Shown here: positions 57,401-64,000 of the stretch, piece by piece
Numbering within the stretch: position 1 is the stretch's first letter
Layout of the letters: every line of letters begins with the position of its first letter
DNA from: Patellaria atrata CBS 101060
Lineage: Eukaryota > Ascomycota > Dothideomycetes > Patellariales > Patellariaceae
Assembly (NCBI GenBank): GCA_010093705.1
Contig: MU006101.1
Span: forward strand, 347,614 to 411,613
Direction of reading: 5' to 3'
Length of the DNA stretch: 64,000 nucleotides
The notes under the pieces: model-generated
What the model saw: only the letters and a program-made list of their open reading frames with translations
Databases searched by the model: none
Told to the model about the DNA's origin: nothing
Made by a program: the position numbers and the translations under genes

Positions 57401-57833
57401 TATGCCTATTCCTTGGTATTGTTTTCAAAAATGGTGGCGTTGCGAATCTTATGGGCAGTTTAGTCATGCTATTTAGCTTGCTATTCGGCGGCTTCTTGCT
57501 CAACCACAATACCATTCCTTCCGCAGCACTTTGGTTGCAGAAGGTGAGTGTTTCGAATACCCAGAGCGTATAACGCATATACTGATGAACTCATAGCTTT
57601 CTATCTTCCACTACGGTTTCGAGGGCTTGATTGTTAATGAAGTCAAGTACTTGTCACTTGTTGACAGGAAGTATGGTCTGGATATTGAGGTACCCGGTTC
57701 CGCCATCCTCTCGTCTTTCGGATTCAACGTGTTAGCCCTTTGGCGCGATGCTATCGGTCTAGCAGTCTTCTGCGGTGTTTTCATCGTCTTAGCTTATGCA
57801 GCAATGCATTTCCTACTAGTTGAGAGACGCTAG
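54425..57833 (+). CDS. ADP1: ABCG-type transporter of ADP1 family with lumenal EGF-like domain
   Basis: A half-size ABC transporter (reverse ABCG order: NBD then TMD). Exons 54425-54992, 55043-57543 and 57597-57833 give 1,101 residues (yeast Adp1: 1,049). Layout: signal peptide (about 1-25), Cys-rich EGF-like region (about 50-135, for example [12 protein letters not shown] and [12 protein letters not shown]), a further Cys-rich domain, TM helix ([20 protein letters not shown], about 335-355) and cytosolic NBD with Walker A GASGAGKT, signature ISGGEKRR and Walker [12 protein letters not shown] disordered linker (about 660-820) follows, then a C-terminal domain with about six helices. The last exon carries the final helix (ending LLVERR). 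Substrate unknown; the yeast protein is poorly characterised. All ATPase motifs are intact. Confidence 0.93.
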
Positions 57834-58357
57834 AGCGAGGCCACTGTAATTGGTATAGGAAGTCCTTGAGGCAGTTAGCCGTGAATGTACTGTACATACT
57901 TTTCAGATGCTGAGGTTAAGGGATCTCTCAACCGGACGACACTTTGTATTCCTCTTCCTTAAACGGCGCCTGGTTACTAGATTTGCATCCATGCGGCGCT
58001 ATGTACTAGTGTAGGAATATGTTCGTCGTTGTTCATATTTTATAGAGGCTACAGATATAAATTTCACTATGAAACCGTTCGTCTAGCCGTATACTATCTC
58101 ACGAAACTCTTCTATTTGCAAGGATATGTACCTAACAGTTGCTTTTACGCTGCAAAATAAGTACAAAGCCATAGGTATACATACCGTAGTAATCCTAACT
58201 GTTCAACCTTTTACCCCTCATCCTAGTTGATGTTGCTCGGATCAGACCCTGCCCATCGCGTCAAATTTCCCACGACGCGTCTTCCCCTCGAACTCTCCCA
58301 TACTCCTCACGATATCATACTGTATATGCTGTCAATTGAACACGAAATATATTTACA
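57834..58357. other. Intergenic, no gene seen
   Basis: 3' region of the transporter and promoter of the next gene, both on the plus strand. There is nothing else. Confidence 0.5.
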
Positions 58358-59508
58358 ATGTCCTCCACTGAAGTCGTCCGAAAGCGTGGTCGCCCTAAAA
58401 AGGCCATAGCAACGTCCAATGCGGATGCGCAACAGCAGGAAGTCCCAGAGATGAAAGCTGAAGTTGCGCCGAAAAAGAAGGGGAGAAAGCCAAAAGTCCC
58501 CAGCATCGAAGAAGTTCAAGAGAAAGCTGAGGAGGTCTTCAAATTAGTGAAAGCAACATCAACGAGCAAACGGGGAAAAGGGAAAGCCATGGAACAAGAG
58601 TCCGTAGTTGAGGCTTCATCTCCCTCTACGTCAAAAAGAAAGGGACCGGTGAAAGCAATTGAGAGCACAGGCATACCTACACCAGAACGGTCTGAACCCA
58701 GTAAAGAGGCTCTCATGATACCTCAATCACAGTCGAGAATCCTCCAAGCCCTTGTAGCGTCTAAGAGGTCACAGGATCCGCAAAAGTTAAGGTTAAGGAG
58801 CCCGCCACTTTCTCCACAGACACCTCCGATAGTCCGAAATGCGAGGAATTGTTCAGATCAATCCCTAAAGAGTACAACAATACCACCTCAGCCTGCTCCA
58901 CCGTCTGCGTGCGCAGCTGCCTTATCCCCGACACCATTCTCCATACCGCACCCTCTACCATCTCTCTCCCTTTCCTCCACGCCCGCCCTCCTGGCAAAAT
59001 CAACCGCCCAATTCGCAAATACTAAATCAACAAGTTCGCCCTCTCCCTCTAAAACTCCCCCCTTGCCAACCACAACGCAAAAAACCCCACAGCCACCCCT
59101 GAAACCCTACTCCCCCAAATCTCCACAACAACCACCCGTTCCGCCCGAAAAGCTCGCACCGAAACTCCCTTCGCTAGGTGAAGTAAATCGGATAGCGGTA
59201 TCCCAGCAGTCGAAGCGTCCGTTGCGGCCGGGGACGGAAGAGTACAAAGCGGCGTACAAGAGCGCGACGAGGAAGTGGACGGGATTGGTTGTTGCGTTGC
59301 CCATCGTAGCGGTTACGAGTTACGTGTTATATGAGCGATGTAAGTTTATCCCCCCTGCTCTCCATTTCTACGTTTGTGGTAGAACATAGTAAGGAGGTTG
59401 CTGATTTTTGAAGTGCTTCTGGGGCAGGATAACGCACTTTCGAGTATCGGCATCGTGGGGAGTCAGAAGGATGGGAAGTGTGGTGATGGGGATTCAGCTG
59501 ATTCGTGA
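58358..59508 (+). CDS. AT-hook-like, Pro/Ser-rich protein with one C-terminal TM segment
   Basis: Exons 58358-59339 and 59414-59508 give 358 residues. The intron has a GTAAGT donor and a TTTTGAAG acceptor; without splicing the protein ends KFIPPALHFYVCGRT. Near the N-terminus are two AT-hook-type clusters: KRGRPKK (about 9-15) and KKKGRKPK (about 39-46). The middle is disordered, with many Ser/Pro/Thr and TP/SP sites. The only folded-looking part is the C-terminus: GTEEYKAAYKSATRKW followed by a hydrophobic helix TGLVVALPIVAVTSYVLYE (about 308-326) and a short tail. The conserved-looking C-terminus may be the real functional unit. DNA binding and membrane anchoring in one protein would fit the inner nuclear membrane, but this is inference; the basic patches may also be nuclear or mitochondrial targeting. 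No known orthologue comes to mind. Confidence 0.68.
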
Positions 59509-60445
59509 TATCGGACGTAGCCTGTTTCCGAGGGGAGGGGAACGGTTCTTTTTGGGGAGGGGGGAAAGGGGTAATGTATATATGATTGATGATCGATGCG
59601 GAATATGTTGACATGTATTGTACAGTCCCACGTCTTCCGGAAAATAATTTCTTCAGATCGATAAATTATCGAAACAGTTGAATTGGTATGCGCTTCTTCG
59701 CGGAATCCAACGACTTGGTCATCGTCTCTTTGCTCTCCGCGAAGGTATACGTGCTTCGAGGGATAACCTCGATACCTGGTTGGAGCAATGCTATATGTGT
59801 ATGCCGCCGATCCTGTCGTTGTTGATGCTAGGGTCATGAAATACGAACCATCCTATCTTTAGGGTATCAGATGAGATATTAACCCTCGGTATATCAATCT
59901 CCCTCTCTACCTAACCCCTTCCTTGTCCTTGATTTATACTCCCGGCTTCAACACACCCAAACACCTCGACTGGGCCATCCTCTCTAACTAGTCTCCCTAC
60001 CTTACCCATATCCAGACTCGATGAGACCTCTGCATCTGCACAATTCAAAGTACGGATCCACATGCCTAACGCATCGGAACCACTGCATCAGACGCTGTAC
60101 CCCCGGTTATTTCTCCGGTTTCGGGGTCTTACATCGTGGGGTGGGCTGTTGTATGCGGGTTAAGTTGCTGTAAGGTCCGAGTTGCGGGAATGTTATTAGG
60201 TATGTATAGATATTTGATGTTTGGATGGTAGATATGGGGATCCGGAGATATGTAACAATGGGGACGAGGTACAAATATGCAGTACAAGGACCGAGAAATG
60301 CGGATATCGTATAGAGAGAAGCGGGAAGGGGTGATATGACAAATAACGCACAATGATCAACTTGATATATTACTATTAATCTTAAACCCCCCCCCCCCCC
60401 CCCCTTCTCTTCCCCCCCTTCTTTCCCCTCAACCGCACAAATCCC
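59509..60445. other. Convergent 3' regions with homopolymer tract
   Basis: No gene called. A minus frame at 59837-59463 overlaps the end of the AT-hook gene antisense and lacks similarity. Confidence 0.5.
60387..60404. repeat. (C)18 homopolymer followed by C/T-rich tract
   Basis: Eighteen consecutive C residues directly downstream of the dipeptidyl peptidase gene, within a pyrimidine-rich stretch to about 60450. Length is likely variable and prone to sequencing error. Confidence 0.9.
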
Positions 60446-62833
60446 CTACAAGATCCCCTTCTCCCTCGCCCACCTCACACCCACCGATTCCTCCTCAACC
60501 CTCCTCCTACTCCACTGATGTCCCCCTCCTTCCCCCTCCCTATGTTTCTCCTCAAACAACCTAATACTCAACTGTCTATACAAAAAGTTATTCCCACCAT
60601 TATAAACGATACTATGATCCGAATCCGTGAACCACTGGACCTGGACCTTCTCGGGGCTAACCCCCTCCCCGACTAGCAGATCCACCAACGCAGCCGAGTT
60701 CTGGAAGTGCACGTTGTCGTCTCCGGTACCATGCTGGATCAGCACGCCGCCGGCAATGTTCTTGAAGCCGGCGGTGCTGTGCACGGCCCCGGTGGTGTAA
60801 CCTTCTGCGTTAGAGTCGTTGGTTGGGAGCTTCATGTAGCGCTCCGTGTACATGGAGTCATAGAGGCGCCAGTCGCTGACGGGAGCGGTGATGAGGGCGA
60901 GGGAGATGGCGGGGGAATCCAGCTCGACGACTTTGGCGGAGAGGTAGCCGCCGAAGCTCCAGCCGAAGATGCCGACGTGCGCGGTGTCGATCCAGGAATG
61001 CGTCTCGGCGAAATGCTGCGCGGCCCATACTTGGTCTTGGGCTTCGAGGGTGCCGAGGCGGCTGGCGACTTGGGAACGGAAGGCGCGGCCTTTGTACCCT
61101 GTGCCGCGGTTATCGACGGTGAGGGTAGCGTATTCGAGATCGGGGTCCGAGGTTATGTAGGCTTTCCAGTTCAGCTGCTGGAAGTTCTTTGTTACTTCTT
61201 GAGCGCCGGGGCCGCCGTAGGGGATGAGGAGCAGCGGGTACTTTTTGCTGGGGTCGAAGTTGGGGGGTTGGCGGAGCATGGCATTGAGGGTGTAGCCGTC
61301 GGGGTGTTGGAGTTCGAGGTACGTGATGTTTGGGAGGTTGTACGTCTGAAGGAGATTGTATAGGCGCGCGTTGCTTGTCAGGGTGCGGATAGGGGTGTTT
61401 GTCGAGTTGATGCTATAAAGCTCCTGGTAGGGAACGTCGGGCCCGAGATAACTGAGCACATAGTAGCCGCCTTGCGAGGAGAAAGAAGCGGTCCAGGAGG
61501 CAGATACGGCATCATCCACAAGGGCCGTCTTGGTAAAGTCTTTATACGAAACGGAGTATACGTGAGATTCGGTGCTATGGTGTTCAGTGGAGCGATAATA
61601 GATCAGACCGCGGGTGGTATCGATCTTCAAGATTGCCCGGACCTCCCATTCACCTGTGGTTAAGGGAATGGGTTTGCCTCCTAGTACTGGAAACAGGTAG
61701 ATATGGGTCCAACCAGATTCATCTGAGATATCAACGTAGTATGTGCTACTATTGAATCCACGGGTTACGTTCGATGCAACACTTCCCACGTAAGAGATGG
61801 CAATGTTATTATCCAGCCAGCCATCAGTCCCATCCCGAGTGCGGACTTCCGTAGAGGAGCCACCCGCAGTGGCGTATGTGACTAGAACCTCGTGGTCCTG
61901 AACTCGATTAAAAGCTCGATAGATGAGATGGGAATGATCATCTGTAACCCAGGCTACCTCTCCAATAATCAGGTCTTCTGGTTCAAATGCAGTCACCGGG
62001 ATAGTGCTGATTGAGAGATCTTCAAGCGTCAGAAGATAGACCGCGACCGTGGGATTCTTTGCTCCAACCTTTGGATATCTGATATCCAACTCAAAAGGAT
62101 ATGAAGGCGCATGTTTCTGGCCATGCATATAGTATGGAACGGTATATGTGGGAACACCTGTCTCGTTGAAGCTCAGATAGGCCAGATACTCGCCGTCAGG
62201 AGAGTACCAGAGAGTGTATCGATCACCAAATATTTCCTCTTCGTACACCCAGTCTGGAACACCATTGAATAAATCTGGACCTCCATCTTCTGTGACGCGA
62301 GTGACTTCACCACTATTCCAGATGTAGATGTCGTTTCCACGCACAAAAGCAATTTGGTCCTCTACAGGATTCCAAGTCGCATACTGGATGTCCCCCACTT
62401 GGTCTGCAACAAGCGGTTCGGTCGTTCCCGTCTCGCGATCATAAATTAGGTAGTCGGCAAAGTAGGAATGACGGTATTGTTTGGTGTAATTTACGGAGAA
62501 CAGAACTTTGCTCAGATCTGGCTTGATCCAGTATTCCCAGTAATCTGCTGGTAGCTGATCGGCTGGGACGAATGTTTCGTTTTCGCCTGTAACTATACTC
62601 TCGAGCACCAATGCGCCTGCGGTTGAGACGTAGACGAACTGACCATCCTCTTCGGTAGCTGCCCAGTCAAAGGCAGCAGAAGATGCCCTGAAGACTCCCG
62701 GGCTAGCTGTCGTCTGATTGTAGTCTAGGATCTTTGTGCCGTTACCCAGCGGTTGGTGAGGGACGCGTGGTGGTTCAATTGCACAAACCCCGCTTAGGAG
62801 AAGTAGCGAAGACAGAACAACAGAAGACAACAT
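60446..62833 (-). CDS. dpp4: Secreted dipeptidyl peptidase IV (S9B serine peptidase)
   Basis: It releases X-Pro/X-Ala dipeptides from peptide N-termini outside the cell. The single exon gives 795 residues from the ATG at 62833, chosen because a clean signal peptide ([18 protein letters not shown]) begins there. The beta-propeller covers about 30-520 and includes the substrate N-terminus binding motif [10 protein letters not shown]. The alpha/beta hydrolase domain covers about 530-770. The catalytic triad is Ser about 626 in GWSFGGY, Asp about 705 in [10 protein letters not shown] and His about 740 in DSDHSIVY, almost the same numbering as human DPP4. At least ten N-glycosylation sequons. It lacks the N-terminal TM anchor of the vacuolar DapB/Dap2 type, hence the secreted form. 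The last 30 residues ([16 protein letters not shown]...) extend past the usual end and are low-complexity. The coding region is GC-rich towards its 3' end. Confidence 0.93.
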   Translation of the reverse strand: MLSSVVLSSLLLLSGVCAIEPPRVPHQPLGNGTKILDYNQTTASPGVFRASSAAFDWAATEEDGQFVYVSTAGALVLESIVTGENETFVPADQLPADYWEYWIKPDLSKVLFSVNYTKQYRHSYFADYLIYDRETGTTEPLVADQVGDIQYATWNPVEDQIAFVRGNDIYIWNSGEVTRVTEDGGPDLFNGVPDWVYEEEIFGDRYTLWYSPDGEYLAYLSFNETGVPTYTVPYYMHGQKHAPSYPFELDIRYPKVGAKNPTVAVYLLTLEDLSISTIPVTAFEPEDLIIGEVAWVTDDHSHLIYRAFNRVQDHEVLVTYATAGGSSTEVRTRDGTDGWLDNNIAISYVGSVASNVTRGFNSSTYYVDISDESGWTHIYLFPVLGGKPIPLTTGEWEVRAILKIDTTRGLIYYRSTEHHSTESHVYSVSYKDFTKTALVDDAVSASWTASFSSQGGYYVLSYLGPDVPYQELYSINSTNTPIRTLTSNARLYNLLQTYNLPNITYLELQHPDGYTLNAMLRQPPNFDPSKKYPLLLIPYGGPGAQEVTKNFQQLNWKAYITSDPDLEYATLTVDNRGTGYKGRAFRSQVASRLGTLEAQDQVWAAQHFAETHSWIDTAHVGIFGWSFGGYLSAKVVELDSPAISLALITAPVSDWRLYDSMYTERYMKLPTNDSNAEGYTTGAVHSTAGFKNIAGGVLIQHGTGDDNVHFQNSAALVDLLVGEGVSPEKVQVQWFTDSDHSIVYNGGNNFLYRQLSIRLFEEKHREGEGGGHQWSRRRVEEESVGVRWAREKGIL

Positions 62834-62980
62834 GTCGACGAGAGAGAAAGGGAATCTACGAACGAACGGCTTCAAAGGAAATTAAGAGCTCTCAAGCTCT
62901 CTTAAATGCGCAACAGACCTTGGGGGTAAATTGCCGGAAGCTCGTCATATCTCAGCGAGTTCGCACGATAGGTACAGGTT

Positions 62981-63020
62981 AGGTGCAGGTAGGTGCAGGT
63001 AGGTGCAGGTAGGTGCAGGT
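62981..63020. repeat. Four perfect copies of AGGTGCAGGT
   Basis: A 10-bp unit repeated four times head to tail, with degenerate copies before it (GGTACAGGTT) and after it (TAGGTGCACA). Located about 150 bp before the dpp4 ATG. Confidence 0.9.
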
Positions 63021-63326
63021 ACCATAGACCTAGGTGCACAATAATCTGGACTAATAGAGGTGTTGTGAGTGGTGCTGGAAGTCCGAAGTGCTTGCCGCTT
63101 CCCAGAATCCGGGATGGTAATGGCAATCAAGTTCATCATGGCATAGGTGATCTATGGCGGTCTATCTGCATAGAGCAGGTCGTAACTCATATGGATATAC
63201 TAGTGATGCCGGGGTATGAACTCCGCATATCTCGATTAATAGAGTGGCAAGAGGAGTCCAAGATTGCTATAACGTCTTGATATGGCAGTTGACAAGAAAA
63301 CTCCAAGATATCAGGGACAGAAGACC

Positions 63327-63350
63327 AAGATATCAAGATATCAAGATATC
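63327..63350. repeat. Three tandem copies of AAGATATC
   Basis: Each 8-bp unit holds GATATC. A further single copy lies at 63305-63312. Confidence 0.85.
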
Positions 63351-63713
63351 GCTCAATGAGTAAAAGGTAAGGTTGCCGATGATATCCCTCATGCAGCTCC
63401 CGTGAATCCGTGGTGCGCCTTAAACTACGGCTTCGGGAGCGCCTTCTCCTTGAAATTGGCCTCACAGCGATAACCGTTGCCAAGCTGCCGTTATCGGGCT
63501 CATAGCTTATCCGCAGCCATCCACGTGACCTAGCGCGTCAATTCAATGCTCGGGAAATCTCCGGAATCACTCCGGCATACGGAGCTACGCGGTACGCGTT
63601 CACGTCTTCTCAGACCAGGCGTGGCTTATCATCGTACAGGAGAATTTCTTGAGCTTCCCTCAGACGAGACATCACTTCCCCAACCCATTGCAAGCCCATC
63701 ACCATAGTCCACC

Positions 63714-64000
63714 ATGGTTAGAGGTCTCGAGGGAAACGAAATGTCTACTCCTAAACCACCTGCACTTAAGAAATCTTCTTCCTCCACCTCCAAATCGAGC
63801 AAAAACCAGCAATCGATTCTAGGATTCTTCCAAAAGAGAGACACTTCGGATACTCCTGGGCCCAATTCGTCTCCAGAAGAGAGTGTTCTCACAAGAAAGT
63901 CTCTCACACCAGCACTGAAAGCTTCAAAGCTTCCTCAAAAATCTGGTGTCAATTTGACACCAGTTCCTAGCAGTGATGCTATTGAGCCTTCCAGTCCGGT
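63714..64000 (+). CDS. MSH6: DNA mismatch repair protein Msh6, N-terminal part cut by window edge
   Basis: Msh6 pairs with Msh2 (MutS-alpha) to recognise base mismatches. The frame is open from the ATG at 63714 to the right edge (95 full codons). A second Met at 63741 (MSTPKPPALKKSS) may be the real start. The key evidence is the PIP box QQSILGFFQKR (Gln, hydrophobic, Phe-Phe) near residue 30 that tethers Msh6 to PCNA, followed by the disordered Ser/Pro/Lys tether with VNLTPVPSSDAIEPSSP, a stretch typical of fungal Msh6. The mismatch-binding and ATPase domains would lie outside the window. Confidence 0.82.
   Translation, partial: MVRGLEGNEMSTPKPPALKKSSSSTSKSSKNQQSILGFFQKRDTSDTPGPNSSPEESVLTRKSLTPALKASKLPQKSGVNLTPVPSSDAIEPSSP

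Larger units (their letters stand above)
62834..63713. promoter_or_regulatory. Divergent promoter region dpp4 / MSH6 with two short tandem repeats
   Basis: 880 bp between divergent ATGs. Contains the AGGTGCAGGT repeat (62981-63020) and the AAGATATC repeat (63327-63350). A GC-richer block with ACGCGT/CGCGT motifs at about 63533-63605 lies just upstream of MSH6; ACGCGT is the MCB element bound by MBF in yeast G1/S genes. The match here is partial (CTAGCGCGTCA, GTACGCGTTC), so the role is inference. Confidence 0.45.

Noticed and set aside
59463-59837. 124-codon minus frame downstream of the AT-hook gene
   Set aside because: Overlaps the second exon antisense, has no similarity, and reads through simple sequence.
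60707-61363. 218-codon plus frame inside dpp4
   Set aside because: Antisense shadow of the GC-rich catalytic-domain coding sequence; Gly/Val/Glu-rich composition.

Overview
The window is nuclear DNA of a filamentous ascomycete (Pezizomycotina). Genes are split by short introns of about 45-120 nt with GT-AG ends and CTAAC/CTGAC-type branch sites, intergenic spacers are compact, and the gene set fits: LAA1, PET100, ADP1-type ABCG, a patatin NLR and a DUF8021-like secreted protein. The flavour of the proteins suggests a leotiomycete, but that is inference. There is no rDNA, CRISPR array or intact transposon. Both window edges cut genes: the 3' end of APC11 on the left and the start of MSH6 on the right.

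Layout. 0-2 kb: APC11 (ubiquitin ligase RING subunit) and a mitochondrial mercaptopyruvate sulfurtransferase share a divergent promoter. 3.3-11.2 kb: a tandem array, all on the minus strand, of four or five small membrane-protein genes plus a decayed copy. I cannot assign a function. Most members share a CTATAAA core promoter about 150-170 bp before the ATG, and this is the least explained part of the window. 12-18.5 kb: LAA1/HEATR5, a 2,030-residue HEAT-repeat trafficking protein in six exons. 18.7-20.2 kb: TACO1/DPC29 and PET100, two complex IV biogenesis factors, are convergent. 21.1-21.3 kb: a Pol III-like element with A box, B box, hairpins and T-runs. 22-22.6 kb: a lone gag-like protein gene.

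23-40 kb is mostly housekeeping: a DHH phosphoesterase with a PIP-like tail, a secreted DUF8021-like protein, glycogen branching enzyme, ClpX-type mitochondrial AAA+ protein, ATP synthase beta, the GPI mannosyltransferase GPI14, TRAX (C3PO subunit) and a PIN-domain protein. 42.6-47.6 kb: a single-pass membrane protein and a WD-repeat/coiled-coil protein. 48-52 kb: a patatin-NB-ARC-TPR NOD-like receptor of the architecture used in fungal allorecognition. 52-64 kb: a class I aminotransferase, an ADP1-like ABC transporter, an AT-hook/TM protein, secreted dipeptidyl peptidase IV and the N-terminus of MSH6 with a perfect PIP box.

Functional themes: mitochondrial biogenesis is over-represented (sulfurtransferase, TACO1, PET100, ClpX homologue, ATP2), while the accessory signal lies in the membrane-protein array and the NLR. 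Exon structures were worked out by hand from reading frame, splice consensus and family similarity. Where a junction is uncertain the entry says so.
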